Shown here: positions 43,541-53,422 of the stretch, one piece after another
Position numbering within the stretch: the stretch's first letter is position 1
How the letters are laid out: every line of letters starts with the position of its first letter
Assembly (NCBI GenBank): GCA_030041255.1
Contig: JASHOF010000108.1
Coordinates: forward strand, 1 to 58,888
Length of the DNA: 58,888 bases
Direction: 5' to 3'
Origin: Acetobacteraceae bacterium
GTDB taxonomy: Bacteria > Pseudomonadota > Alphaproteobacteria > Acetobacterales > Acetobacteraceae
Program-made: the position numbers and the translations under genes
Notes under the pieces: generated by a model
What the model was told of the DNA's origin: nothing
The model's input: the letters and a program-made list of their open reading frames with translations, nothing else
Database searches by the model: none

Positions 43541-45309
43541 CGGAACTCCGTCCCGACCGCGAATCCCCCGCTGCCGGCGCGATCGAGGAAGAGCTGTTCC
43601 GCGCTCAGCTTGCCGCCCTGGGCGATGAGATGGCGCTCACGATCTACCGCTCTTCCTATTCGGGAGTGCTCAAGAACATCATGGATTACAGCGCCGCTCT
43701 CTGCGACGCCGAAGGCCGGCTCGCCGCCCAGGGCCTCTCCGTGCCGGGGCATCTCTGCTCGATCCCGATCGCACTCGCGGCCGCACGGCGCGCCTACGAG
43801 GGCCGGATCCGGCCCGGCGATGTGCTGGCCATGAACGATCCTTACGAAGGCGGCATGCATCTGCCCGACATCTTCGTCTTCCGCCCGATCTTTGCCGCCG
43901 GCGAGCTGATCGCCTGGGCGGCGACGATCTGCCATCACACCGATGTCGGCGGCCGGGTTCCCGGCTCGAACGCCTCCGACAGTACCGAGATTTACGCCGA
44001 AGGGCTCCGCATCCCGCCGCTCAAGCTCTACCGCGAGGGCGTGGCGGACGAGAGCCTGTTCCGCATCATCGAAAAGAACGTGCGCCTGCCCGCCCGCGTG
44101 CTCGGCGATCTCCGCTCCCAGTTCGCCGCCTGCGAGATCGCCGAGCGCGGCATGACCGGGCTCATCGCGCGCCATGGAGCGATGTCGGTCAGGCGGCTGA
44201 TCGCCGCGACCATGGACTACAGCGAACGGCTGACGCGGCTCTCCCTCGCCGCCCTGCCCGACGGTGAAGCCTCCTTCACGGATTGGATCGATGACGACCA
44301 GATCGACACCGGAAGGCCGATCCCCCTCTGCTGCACGGTCCGCAAACAGGGCGAGCAGATGGAAATCGACTGGACGGGATCGAGCCCGCAGGTAAAAGGC
44401 GCCATCAACAACACCTGGTCCTATACCGCGGCGGCGAGCTTCACCGCCGTGAAGTCCGTGCTGGCAGCCGAGATGCCGAACAATGACGGCGTCTTCCGCG
44501 CCATCCGCGTCATCGCCCCGCCCGGGACGATCGCCAACGCATTGCCGCCGGCCGCCTGCGCGGCGCGCGGGCTCACCGGCTTCAGGATGCTCGATTGCTG
44601 CCTGGGCGCGCTCGCCGCCCTTTACCCCGACCGCGTGCCCGCCGCCTCCGAGGGCGGCAATACCGGCATCACCATCGGCGGCTACGACAGCGAGCGCCGG
44701 CCCTTCATCTATGTCGATTTCCTCTCCGGCTCCTGGGGCGGACGGCCCTGGGCGGACGGCCTCGAGGGCAACACCAACATGTTCGCCAACATGGCAAGCT
44801 TCCCGATCGAGGTCATCGAGGCCGATAACCCGCTCGAAGTGCTGGCCTGGCGGATCGTTCCGGACAGCGGCGGAGCCGGCCAGTACCGGGGCGGCATGGC
44901 ACTCGAACGCACCTGGCGCATGCTGGCCGAAGAGGGCATCCTGCAGGTGCGCTCGGACCGCGCGACGCACCGGCCCTACGGGCTGCAGGGCGGCGCGCCC
45001 GGCACCCCGAGCGAGAACCTGCTCGATCCGGGAACGGAACGGGAGCGCCGCCTTCCCGCCAAGCTCACCATCACCTTGCGCCAGGGCGAGGTGTTTCGCC
45101 ACCGCCTTGCCGGCGCCGGCGGCTGGGGCGATCCGCTGGCGCGGGAATTTTCCCAGATCGCACGGGATTTGGCCGCAGGGCTGCTCAGCGTCGAAGCCGC
45201 CGCGCGTGACTATGGCGTGATCGCTCGCGGCGATCCGCCAACGCTCGACCTGGCGGCCAGCGAAGCCTTGCGCCGGCGCCTCCGCGCCGCGCGGGGATTT
45301 GCGGCGTGA
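43537..45309 (+). CDS. Hydantoinase B / oxoprolinase beta-type subunit
   Basis: A 590-residue subunit of the ATP-dependent hydantoinase/5-oxoprolinase family (HyuB). Hallmarks are MALTIYRSSYSGVLKNIMDYSAALCDAEGRLAAQG near the N-terminus, AMNDPYEGGMHLPDIFVFRPIF, ATICHHTDVGGRVPGSNASDSTEIYAEGLRIPPLKLY, and SEGGNTGITIGGYD. The start is GTG at 43537, overlapping the binding-protein stop. It overlaps HyuA by GTGA, so the two subunits should be made in equal amounts. The exact ring substrate (hydantoin, oxoproline, caprolactam, acetophenone-type carboxylation) cannot be read from sequence; the family is functionally mixed. Confidence 0.94.
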   Translation: MTELRPDRESPAAGAIEEELFRAQLAALGDEMALTIYRSSYSGVLKNIMDYSAALCDAEGRLAAQGLSVPGHLCSIPIALAAARRAYEGRIRPGDVLAMNDPYEGGMHLPDIFVFRPIFAAGELIAWAATICHHTDVGGRVPGSNASDSTEIYAEGLRIPPLKLYREGVADESLFRIIEKNVRLPARVLGDLRSQFAACEIAERGMTGLIARHGAMSVRRLIAATMDYSERLTRLSLAALPDGEASFTDWIDDDQIDTGRPIPLCCTVRKQGEQMEIDWTGSSPQVKGAINNTWSYTAAASFTAVKSVLAAEMPNNDGVFRAIRVIAPPGTIANALPPAACAARGLTGFRMLDCCLGALAALYPDRVPAASEGGNTGITIGGYDSERRPFIYVDFLSGSWGGRPWADGLEGNTNMFANMASFPIEVIEADNPLEVLAWRIVPDSGGAGQYRGGMALERTWRMLAEEGILQVRSDRATHRPYGLQGGAPGTPSENLLDPGTERERRLPAKLTITLRQGEVFRHRLAGAGGWGDPLAREFSQIARDLAAGLLSVEAAARDYGVIARGDPPTLDLAASEALRRRLRAARGFAA

Positions 45310-47384
45310 GCCTTCGCATCGGCGTCGATATCGGCGGCACCTTCACCGACCTCATTTCGATCGACGCCACCGGAAGGATCGCGGTCGAAAAGATCGCCTC
45401 GACACGAGCCGACTACACGCTGGGAATCGTCGTCGGCCTCTCGCGGCTCCTCTCCCATGCCGGCGCCGTGGGAAAAGTTGCCGAGGTCCTGCACGCCAGC
45501 ACCATCGCATCGAACGCACTGCTCGAAGGCAAGGGCGCGAAGACCGCCCTGATCACGACCGCCGGATTCCGCGACGTGCTCGAGATCCGCGATCTCCGCA
45601 TGCCGCGGCTTTACGATTTCACCTGGACCAAGCCGCCGCCGCTGGTGCCGCGGCGGCTGAGATTCGAAGTCCTCGAGCGGATCCGCCCTGACGGCAGCAT
45701 TGCCCGCCCGCTCGACCAGGCGAGCCTCGCCGAGACGATCGCACGGCTCGGCGCCGACAGCGTCGAGAGTGTCGCCATCGCGCTCCTCAACAGCTACGCC
45801 AATCCGGCGCACGAACAGGCCGTCGCCGAGGCCGTCCATGCCGCCCTGCCTCACCTTGCGATCTCGGAAAGTGCCGCCATCCTGCGCGAGATCAAGGAAT
45901 ATCCCCGCACTTCGACCGCGGTGATCAACGCCTCTCTGCAGCCGCTCGTCGCCGATTATCTCGAACGGCTGGAGCGCAGCCTCCGCGAACTCGGAATCGC
46001 CACCCCGCTCCGGCTTCTGCAATCGAATGGCGGGTTGGCCACGCCCGCATTCGCCGCCCGCTTTCCCGCCCACATGGTCGAAAGCGGCCCCGCCGCCGGT
46101 GTGGTGGGCGCCGCTCAGCTTGCGCGCCGCCTCGGCGAGGCACGGCTGATCAGCTTCGACATGGGCGGCACCACCGCCAAGGCCGGCCTCGTCGAAGCCG
46201 GCGAAGTGCTGCGCGCGGAAGCCATGGAGGTCGGCGGCGGCGTGCTTTCCGGCGCCCGCCTCCTCAAGGGCGCCGGCTACCTCCTCAAGCTGCCTTCGAT
46301 CGATCTCGCCGAGGTGGGCGCCGGCGGCGGCTCGATCTGCCGGCTCGACGCCGCAGGCGCCCCGAAGGTCGGTCCCGAAAGCGCCGGCGCCGAGCCCGGG
46401 CCCGTCTGTTACGGCCGCGGCGGCACGCAGCCCACCATCACCGATTGCAACCTCGTGCTCGGCTATCTCGATGAGAAGGGGCTCGCGGGCGGCGCCGTGG
46501 CGCTCGACCGGGCCGCGGCGGCACGCTCGCTCGACGAAAGAATTGCCGCCCCGCTCGGGCTTTCCCTCGAGGCGGCGGCGCACGGCATGCTCCGCCTCGC
46601 CACCGCCGGCATGATGCGCGCCGTCCGCGCCGTGACGGTGGAGCGCGGCCGGGACCCGCGCGATTTCTCGCTGCTCGCCTTCGGCGGCAACGGGCCGCTC
46701 TTTGCCGCCTCGCTCGCCGCGGAACTCGGTATCGAACGCGTGCTGATCCCACCCCATCCCGGCCTCTTCTCGGCCTTCGGGCTCCTCGTTGCCGACACCG
46801 AATATCACCTCGCACGCACCGTGCGTGCCCGCCTCGATCGTTCCGCCGAAGTGGCGGCAACGCTCTCTACCGCGATGGCGGAACTCAGGGCCGAGGGCGC
46901 CGCCCGCCTCGCCGGAGAGGGCGTTCCGCCGGAACGCCACGAATTTCGCGCCGCCGCACTCGCCCGTTACGTCGGGCAATCGAGCGAGCTTTCGGTTCCC
47001 GTCGAGCGAGCTGACGGCATCGGCGCCGATATCGCCGAACGTTTCGCAGCCGAACATTACCGGACCTACGGCTTCGCCGCCCCGCCCGACGAGCCCGTCG
47101 AGGTGATCGGCCTGGCCCTGATCGCCCGTGCCGTGCCTCTCTCGCCGCGTCTTCCCGAACGCATGGCGCCCGCCGGCGGCGAGACCTTGCCCCGGCCAGG
47201 CCGCACCTGCTGGTTCCCGCCCCAGGGCTGGCTCGAAACCCCGGTGCTCGGGCGGGCCGCGCTCGGCCGCTCGGAACGCGCAGGCCCGCTGATCATTGCG
47301 GAATACGACGCCACCACCCTGGTGCCGCCCGGGGCCTCGGCAGCTTGCGACGATTTCGGCATGATCCGCATCCGGCTGCGCTGA
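45306..47384 (+). CDS. Hydantoinase A / oxoprolinase alpha-type subunit
   Basis: A 692-residue ATPase subunit of the same family (HyuA). It opens IGVDIGGTFTDLISID, the acetate/sugar-kinase-like phosphate motif, and contains HASTIASNALLEGKGAKTALITTAGFRDVLEI. ESGPAAGVVGAAQLARR, SFDMGGTTAKAGLVE, VGAGGGSICRLDAAGAPKVGPESAGAEPGPVCYGRGG and FGGNGPLFAASLAAELGIERVLIPPHPGLFSAFGLL are the following domain motifs. It starts with GTG overlapping the HyuB stop. The SDR gene follows across REP-like repeats, which may limit transcription into it. Confidence 0.95.
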   Translation: MSLRIGVDIGGTFTDLISIDATGRIAVEKIASTRADYTLGIVVGLSRLLSHAGAVGKVAEVLHASTIASNALLEGKGAKTALITTAGFRDVLEIRDLRMPRLYDFTWTKPPPLVPRRLRFEVLERIRPDGSIARPLDQASLAETIARLGADSVESVAIALLNSYANPAHEQAVAEAVHAALPHLAISESAAILREIKEYPRTSTAVINASLQPLVADYLERLERSLRELGIATPLRLLQSNGGLATPAFAARFPAHMVESGPAAGVVGAAQLARRLGEARLISFDMGGTTAKAGLVEAGEVLRAEAMEVGGGVLSGARLLKGAGYLLKLPSIDLAEVGAGGGSICRLDAAGAPKVGPESAGAEPGPVCYGRGGTQPTITDCNLVLGYLDEKGLAGGAVALDRAAAARSLDERIAAPLGLSLEAAAHGMLRLATAGMMRAVRAVTVERGRDPRDFSLLAFGGNGPLFAASLAAELGIERVLIPPHPGLFSAFGLLVADTEYHLARTVRARLDRSAEVAATLSTAMAELRAEGAARLAGEGVPPERHEFRAAALARYVGQSSELSVPVERADGIGADIAERFAAEHYRTYGFAAPPDEPVEVIGLALIARAVPLSPRLPERMAPAGGETLPRPGRTCWFPPQGWLETPVLGRAALGRSERAGPLIIAEYDATTLVPPGASAACDDFGMIRIRLR

Positions 47385-47406
47385 AGGGACAGATCCCTCC
47401 GGGAGC

Positions 47407-47510
47407 GGGGTCTCTTCTCTACTCCCCTCTCCCTCTGGGAGAGGGGTCTCTTCTTTACTCCCCTCTCCCTCTGGGAGAGGGGTCGGGGGTGAGGGCTGGG
47501 GGTGAGGGAA
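47407..47510. repeat. Tandem REP-like palindromes with GGGTGAGGG tail
   Basis: Two near-identical 36-base units (47407-47442 and 47443-47478, one mismatch at the C/T after CTT) each contain the palindrome CCCCTCTCCC-TCT-GGGAGAGGGG. After them comes GGGGTCGGGGGTGAGGGCTGG and a second GGGTGAGGG near 47500-47508. The elements sit between hyuA and the SDR gene. The final GTGAGGG is seven bases before the SDR ATG and doubles as its ribosome site. Confidence 0.8.
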
Positions 47511-47515
47511 AACAC

Positions 47516-48262
<747 letters not shown>

Positions 48263-48278
48263 CCACACCCCAATAATT

Positions 48279-48390
48279 CCCTCTCCCCCTGGCGGGTCCC
48301 CATCGCGCAAGCGCGATGGGAGTCCCGCGAGAGGGCGGCGCGCGTCAGCGCGCCTGGTGAGGGTCTCAAGAGGCTGCCGCGCCGGGTGAG
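48279..48390. repeat. Nested REP-like palindromes
   Basis: The block has three parts. First a long nested hairpin: CCCTCTC (48279-48285) with GAGAGGG (48329-48335), GCGGG/CCCGC inside, and a perfect 9-base-pair CCCATCGCG/CGCGATGGG core with loop CAAG (48299-48320). Second, GGCGCGC-GTCA-GCGCGCC (48337-48354) with a TGGTGAGGG tail. Third, a partial GCCGGGTGAGGG at 48381-48392. It lies between convergent SDR and DUF2059 genes. The second hairpin is the same as the one after DUF1150, so these are copies of one dispersed family. Confidence 0.75.
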
Positions 48391-48419
48391 GGCGCATCAG
48401 CCATCGACGAAACCCGGTT

Positions 48420-49034
48420 CTATATCTTCACGCCGTTCGCTTTCAGCTCCTCCTGCTTCTCCCGCAGGATCTCCGGCACCACGCGCTTGCCCCAATCCAG
48501 GCCCAGTTGGGCGCTTTCCGCGGCCAGGCGCGGGGCCATCGTCGCCAGCTTCTGGCCCAGCGGGGTGGCGGCAAACCGGGCCAGTTGGTGCAGCTCATCG
48601 GCCGTGAAACTGGTGGCGTAAATGCGCGTGACACCGTCAAGCAGATAGGGAAGGTCCTTTTCCATGGCAGGCATCACGATCCGGTCGAAAATGGGCGCCA
48701 CTTCGGCCGCTGATTTCTGGCTGGCCTGGGCTATGACGGCGATCAGTTGGCTGCGTATCGCCATCAAAACCGCGCGGGCCTGCTGCTCGCCGCCGTTCAG
48801 CTTGATGAGTTCCTTGGCCGCCCGCCACGCTTCCGCGGAGACCCCGGCCGGCGGCTGATCGGCGGGATTGGCGGTTGTCGAATCGCCGGCCAGCAACACC
48901 CCTTGCCAGGCCCCGGACTGCGCCGTGCCGACCGCCGGTCCGCCGCCGCCCGCAAGCGCCGGGAGAGGGAGAGAGAGCAAAATCGTGCCCGCGAACAGGA
49001 ACCCGGCGAGCAAACCGCGCTGTGGGCGAGCCAT
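48420..49034 (-). CDS. Secreted DUF2059 domain protein
   Basis: A 204-residue protein with a Sec signal (GLLAGFLFAGTILLSLPLPALAGG). After a Gly/Ala/Pro-rich linker comes a DUF2059-like domain: AKELIKLNGGEQQARAVLMAIRSQLIAVI, then IVMPAMEKDLPYLLDGVTRIYATSFTADELHQLARFAATPLGQKLATMAPRLAAESAQLG. That helical-bundle family occurs in periplasmic proteins of unknown function. ATG 49034 has GGGAG seven bases ahead; an ATG at 49061 adds nine residues. It follows the hydrogenase-like cluster on the same strand. Confidence 0.82.
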   Translation of the reverse strand: MARPQRGLLAGFLFAGTILLSLPLPALAGGGGPAVGTAQSGAWQGVLLAGDSTTANPADQPPAGVSAEAWRAAKELIKLNGGEQQARAVLMAIRSQLIAVIAQASQKSAAEVAPIFDRIVMPAMEKDLPYLLDGVTRIYATSFTADELHQLARFAATPLGQKLATMAPRLAAESAQLGLDWGKRVVPEILREKQEELKANGVKI

Positions 49035-49162
49035 CGCAATCTCCCGCACGAAAGCTGCCATTCTCGATTCACCATAGCGCCGGCCAGTGCCGGCGGGCAG
49101 GGCAACCCGTTCACGATGCTGCGACGCTCCCGCCGCGCGCCCGCGCGGCGCACCACCCGCCA

Positions 49163-51145
49163 TTACCTGACGAGGCTGAGCCCGAGAATGACCACGAGCA
49201 GAAACCCGATCAGACCGAGATAGAAATGAAGCCGGCCCGACTGCAGCGCTCGCAGCCATTCCGAAAGCGCACCCATCAGCCTGATCGTCGGAGCAAAAAG
49301 CCAGGGTCCGAACAGCGGCGCCACGTCATGGCTGAAGACCAGCCTCGTCACGAAATACTCGCGCCCCTCCGTCTCCCGCGTCGTCTCCGCAGTCGGGCGA
49401 TAGATGAAACTGTAGAAGGTGCGCAGCGCATTCGAGAAGGTGAGCGCCGTGGTCGCGGTGCGCGCCATCTCGGGCGCCGTGCCGCCATACCATACCGGCG
49501 CCCGGCGCACCTGCCGCCCTCTGTGCGATGCGACGAGAAGTCCGGCCGGAATGAGCGCCAGCAACGGCATGACGATCACGAGCAGGCTCGGCGAGATGAA
49601 GGCGAAGCTCGCCGTGAGCGGCACCAGGATCGGACCCGCATGCATCAGGGCCGGTGAAGCCGCGCCGAACAGGCCAAGCGCGGCAGCGGCCAGCACCCGG
49701 AGCCACACCGGCATGCCGACCGCAAGCGCCAGCACGAGTGCCCCGAGCACCGCCACCGCAGCGACGGTTCCCGTCCTCACCCTGCCCGGCACACGATTCC
49801 CGGCGCCGAGTATCCCGATGCCGAACAGCTTGACGAAGGTCGCGAAGGCAACCGCCGCGGTCAGCGCCAGTCCCGCACCGGCCAGCGCCAGCACCAGCCG
49901 CCCGCCCATGCCGGCAAGGTGGAAACCCTGGAAAAGCGTCTGAAACACGAACCATTCGCTGACGAAGCCCGCCTGCGGCGGCATCGCGGCGAGACTCATC
50001 ACCGCAAACAGCGCCCCCACCCCGAACACCAGGGCGGTGCGCCTGGCAAAGGCCGAATGGCGGATGTCATAGCCGCCGGTTGCCGCGAAGACGCCATCCG
50101 CGGTGAGGAAGAGCGTGCCTTTCGCCAGGGCATGGCCGGCAAGATGCAGAAGCGAAACGGTCCAGGCAAGCCCGGCCAGCGCGCCCAAGCCGTCCGCACG
50201 GAACATCAGGCTCGCGCCGAGCGTCGTCACCGCGATCGCCGCGTTCTCGGCCGATGAGAAGCCGAGAAGGCCACGCCAGTCATCCTGCTGGAAGGCGTAG
50301 AGTGTCGCCAGGATCGCGCTCAACACGCCGACGATGACAACGAAAATGCCGAGCCCGTACCCGCCGGGCGCCGGCAGCCACTCGATGAGGCCGCGCGCAA
50401 GCCCGAAATAGGCGGCATTGAGCACCACCCCCGAGAGGATCGCCCCGCTCGCCCCGCTGCCCGCGCCATAGGCTGCCGGAAACCATTCATAAAACGGCAG
50501 GAGCCCGAGCTTGGCACCAAAGCCGGCCACCAGCGCCACGCCGATGGCGGCGGCAAGCGTGCCCGCAATCAACCCGCCGGCATGCGCAAACCCGGCAAAG
50601 TCGAGGCTCCCGGAGTTGGTGGCAAGCCCGAGCAAGGCCAGCAGCAGCGCCACCGTCCCGACTTCCAGAAGCCCCAGCATGAACAGCACCGGCTCACCCG
50701 GAGCGAGCGCGGCCTGCTCCCAGAGAATCATCACGGCGCCGCCGAGGCTCATCACTTCCCAGGCGATCAGGAACCCGCCGGCATTCTGCAACCCGAACAC
50801 GCCGAGTGCACCCAGGAGGCTCGCCGCGGCGCCGAACAGCCAGCCTCCGCGTCCCGCCACCACTGGCGAGGCGAGCCAGGTCGCACAAGCGGCCGGAGCA
50901 AGCCCGAACCCCATCAGCCACAGTGCCGCCGGGGAAATCCGGAACCCGAACCTTTCCCCCGCCATGCTGAGCGGAAGCGTGACCTCGGCGGTGCCGCCGG
51001 GCAGCGCCATGATCGCCGCCACGATCGCCGCGACAGCGCCAAGCCCCAGCGCCGCACGCACCAACCCGAGCGCGCGCCCGGTCAGCGCCAGCGCACCGCC
51101 CGCTGCCCAGAGAATGGCCGCCAGTGCCAGCAGTTCATTCGCCAT
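49163..51145 (-). CDS. Hydrogenase-4 subunit B-like proton-translocating membrane subunit (HyfB/NuoL-like)
   Basis: A 660-residue antiporter-like membrane protein with about 14-16 hydrophobic helices. Recognisable are GLLPFYEWFPAAYGAGSGASGAILSGVVLNAAYFGLARGL, LYAFQQDDWRGLLGFSSAENAAIAV and LHLAGHALAKGTLFLTADGVFAATG. These include the Glu/Lys/His residues of the proton path (SSAEN, GHALAKGTLF). The C-terminal amphipathic part ends REYFVTRLVFSHDVAP. It is the last gene of the complex and overlaps the ferredoxin-small-subunit gene by 11 bases. It would supply ion pumping to the complex. Confidence 0.9.
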   Translation of the reverse strand: MANELLALAAILWAAGGALALTGRALGLVRAALGLGAVAAIVAAIMALPGGTAEVTLPLSMAGERFGFRISPAALWLMGFGLAPAACATWLASPVVAGRGGWLFGAAASLLGALGVFGLQNAGGFLIAWEVMSLGGAVMILWEQAALAPGEPVLFMLGLLEVGTVALLLALLGLATNSGSLDFAGFAHAGGLIAGTLAAAIGVALVAGFGAKLGLLPFYEWFPAAYGAGSGASGAILSGVVLNAAYFGLARGLIEWLPAPGGYGLGIFVVIVGVLSAILATLYAFQQDDWRGLLGFSSAENAAIAVTTLGASLMFRADGLGALAGLAWTVSLLHLAGHALAKGTLFLTADGVFAATGGYDIRHSAFARRTALVFGVGALFAVMSLAAMPPQAGFVSEWFVFQTLFQGFHLAGMGGRLVLALAGAGLALTAAVAFATFVKLFGIGILGAGNRVPGRVRTGTVAAVAVLGALVLALAVGMPVWLRVLAAAALGLFGAASPALMHAGPILVPLTASFAFISPSLLVIVMPLLALIPAGLLVASHRGRQVRRAPVWYGGTAPEMARTATTALTFSNALRTFYSFIYRPTAETTRETEGREYFVTRLVFSHDVAPLFGPWLFAPTIRLMGALSEWLRALQSGRLHFYLGLIGFLLVVILGLSLVR

Positions 51146-51929
51146 GACGGTCTCTCGCCATGCGCTCGGGCATCCGCCCCTGGAGCGCGAGCAACGCCAT
51201 GATGATCGCCGACGGATTGGGCGGGCAGCCGGGCAGGTAGAGATCGATCGGCAACACGCCCTCGAGCCCGCTCCCGCAGGCGTAACCGCCCCTGGCAATT
51301 CCGCCCGAGACCGCGCACGTGCCGGCGGCCATCACGAAACGCGGCTCGGGCATCGCCTCCCAGGTCGCGCGGAGCGGCGCGAGCATCGCGTGCGTGACCG
51401 TCCCCGTCACCAGCAAGAGATCGGCGAAGCGCGGCGAGGCGGTGAAGAAGATGCCGAGCCGATGCAGATTGTAGAAGGGATTGTTGAGCGCCTGCAGTTC
51501 CGATTCGCAGCCGTTGCACGAGCCCGCATCCACGTGGCGGATATGCAGGCTGCGGCGAAAAGCGCGCGGTACCGCACCATCCTTGCGTGCCGGTTGCGCG
51601 GTCGGGGACCACAGCAGATCTTCGCGCCGGCGCACCCCGAAGGCCCAGTCTTGCGACGGGCTCAGCGCGCCGCTCGGACAGGCCTCCGTGCAGAGCTGGC
51701 AGACGACGCAGCTTCCATAATCCAGCGTAATCCCGCCCGGCGCTCCGGGCGCGACCGCGATCGCCCCGCTCGGGCAGACCGCCGCACATTCGCTGCATCC
51801 GGCCTCGCAGAGTTCGGGGGCGTAGCGCGGCATTCCCAGCACGCCTTGCTGGCCGTCTTCGCTGCCGCGACCCGGCCACGCCGTGGTCGCCTTGCCCTCG
51901 GAAAGCCCGAACCATGTCCAGAACGCCAT
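51135..51929 (-). CDS. Fused ferredoxin-small subunit (HyfH/HyfI-like, NuoB-type)
   Basis: A 264-residue fusion of an N-terminal two-[4Fe-4S] ferredoxin domain and a NuoB/HyfI-type small subunit. Ferredoxin cysteines are CEAGCSECAAVCP (41, 45, 48, 52; first spacing one longer than usual) and CVVCQLCTEACP (74, 77, 80, 84). The small-subunit N2-like cluster is CNGCES (138, 141), GTCAVSGG (205) and PGCPP (235). In E. coli Hyf/Hyc, HyfH and HyfI are separate proteins. All cluster ligands are kept, so electron entry from a reduced ferredoxin-like donor is possible. It lies between the large subunit and the HyfB-like gene. Confidence 0.88.
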   Translation of the reverse strand: MAFWTWFGLSEGKATTAWPGRGSEDGQQGVLGMPRYAPELCEAGCSECAAVCPSGAIAVAPGAPGGITLDYGSCVVCQLCTEACPSGALSPSQDWAFGVRRREDLLWSPTAQPARKDGAVPRAFRRSLHIRHVDAGSCNGCESELQALNNPFYNLHRLGIFFTASPRFADLLLVTGTVTHAMLAPLRATWEAMPEPRFVMAAGTCAVSGGIARGGYACGSGLEGVLPIDLYLPGCPPNPSAIIMALLALQGRMPERMARDRHGE

Positions 51930-51940
51930 CGCCGCCTGCC

Positions 51941-53422
51941 CTACCGCGCGCAGCCGGCGATCGTGAGGCCGAAGCTCGCCTCGTTGATGGCGTAGTCCAT
52001 CATGTTCGTCTCGTGCACCGTGAAGGGGAAAACCCGCCAGTTCGAGAACGACGGCGATTTGATCTTCACCCGCTTGAGGTGTCCATCGGCCCCGAAATGA
52101 ACGGCATAGAAAAGTGTCCCGCGCGGTGATTCGGCCCAGCCGAGACCTTCCGCCCCGGGCACCGCCGACAGGGCTTCATGCACCGTGCCTTCCTCGAGCT
52201 TCATCAGCACCCGCTCGATGAGGGCGAAGGATGCCTCGATCTCGGCCGCCCGCACCAGCGCTCGGGCATAGGCATCGCCCTCCTCGCGCACCGCTACCGT
52301 GAGCGGCAACTCGGCATAGGCGGCATAAGGATGATCGCGGCGCAGATCGCGATCGATGCCGGAGGCGCGCTGCACCGGCCCGGTCGCGCCTTGATCGAGC
52401 GCAACCGGCCGCGAAAGCCGCCCCGTGGTGATCAGCCGGTCGCGATGGCTGTCGGAGTGCTCCAGGAGATCGACGAAGCGCGCCGCCTCCGCCCTGAGCC
52501 CCACGAGCGCGTCGGCAAGCCAGCGTTCGGGCGCCAGGTCGCGCCGGAGCCCGCCCGGCGTGATGATGCCGCGCAGGAAGCGGCTGCCGGTCAACCGCGC
52601 ATTGAGCTGCTTGACACGCTCTTCGAGCAGCTTGCCCTGGGCCTCGGCCACCTTGAGCGTGGTCGTGCTGGCGAGATGGCCGAGATAATGCAGGTGGTTG
52701 TAAAGCCGTTCCAGTTCCGCAAGGAGCGCGCGCAGGTAGAGCGCGCGCCGCGGCACCTCGCAGGAGAGCGCCGCCTCGATCGCCTGGCAGTAGGCCAGCA
52801 CGTGCGCCACGCTGCCGACGCCGGAAACCCGCTCGGCCATCACCGCGCCTGCCGTGGGCGTGAGCCCGGCGAAGCGCTGCTCCATGCCGCGATGCTTGAA
52901 GAAAAGATGCGGATGATAGTGGAGAATCCGCTCCCCGACATAGAAAAAAGTGAACTCGGCGGATTCCAGCACGTCCGCGCGCACCGGACCGAACGGCAGC
53001 AGTTGCACATCCGGCTGATCCAGCTCGGGAAGCCCGCGCGGCACATCCGCTCCGCGCCGTTCCACCCCCTCCGCCGCGCCGCGCGCCGCCCGGAACGGCG
53101 GCGCGATATCGTCGCCAAGGATCAGCCGGTTCGGCTCGGGATGGTCGCGGAAGCCAAGACCGAACAGGTCCATGACCTCCCGCTCGTACCACCCCATCGC
53201 GGGCCAGATCGCAGCCAGGCTCGGTGCCTCCCCATCCGGCCGGCAGCGCCACATCAGGAACCTTCTGCTCTCGGCCGGCGAGGCCAGATAGCGGAGCTCG
53301 GCCACACCCTCTTCCGGCTGCCAGGCATAGACCATCTGCATGCGTCCGCCGGTGGCGAACAGCGCGCGCGCAATCTCCGGCATGTCCTCGCCCGCGACCG
53401 TGGCGCCCTCGGTGCCCTTCAT
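51941..53422 (-). CDS. Hydrogenase-4-type large subunit (HyfG/NuoCD-like) without NiFe-binding cysteines
   Basis: A 493-residue NuoC-NuoD-type protein. The NuoC part ends WYEREVMDLFGLGFRDHPEP. The NuoD/hydrogenase part has HYHPHLFFKHRGME and YNHLHYLGHLASTTTLKVAEA, then GATGPVQRASGIDRDLRRDHPYAAY, a group-4 hydrogenase and complex I hallmark. In group 4 hydrogenases ERVCGICS and a C-terminal CxxC carry the nickel-iron ligands. Here the first is ERVSGVGS (Ser200, Gly203) and the end reads FGLTIAGCAR, so neither CxxC motif exists. The start ATG 53422 overlaps the HyfF-like stop (ATGA); a frame to 53557 is shadow. It is therefore not a normal hydrogenase, but probably an Ehr-type subunit. Confidence 0.9.
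   Translation of the reverse strand: MKGTEGATVAGEDMPEIARALFATGGRMQMVYAWQPEEGVAELRYLASPAESRRFLMWRCRPDGEAPSLAAIWPAMGWYEREVMDLFGLGFRDHPEPNRLILGDDIAPPFRAARGAAEGVERRGADVPRGLPELDQPDVQLLPFGPVRADVLESAEFTFFYVGERILHYHPHLFFKHRGMEQRFAGLTPTAGAVMAERVSGVGSVAHVLAYCQAIEAALSCEVPRRALYLRALLAELERLYNHLHYLGHLASTTTLKVAEAQGKLLEERVKQLNARLTGSRFLRGIITPGGLRRDLAPERWLADALVGLRAEAARFVDLLEHSDSHRDRLITTGRLSRPVALDQGATGPVQRASGIDRDLRRDHPYAAYAELPLTVAVREEGDAYARALVRAAEIEASFALIERVLMKLEEGTVHEALSAVPGAEGLGWAESPRGTLFYAVHFGADGHLKRVKIKSPSFSNWRVFPFTVHETNMMDYAINEASFGLTIAGCAR

Noticed and set aside
47407-47478. Possible CRISPR array
   Set aside because: Only two adjacent units without spacers; the units are palindromic REP-like elements.
51941-53422. 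Complete NiFe hydrogenase large subunit
   Set aside because: The whole-protein motif pattern fits, but both CxxC ligand motifs are missing, so a hydrogenase function was not assigned.
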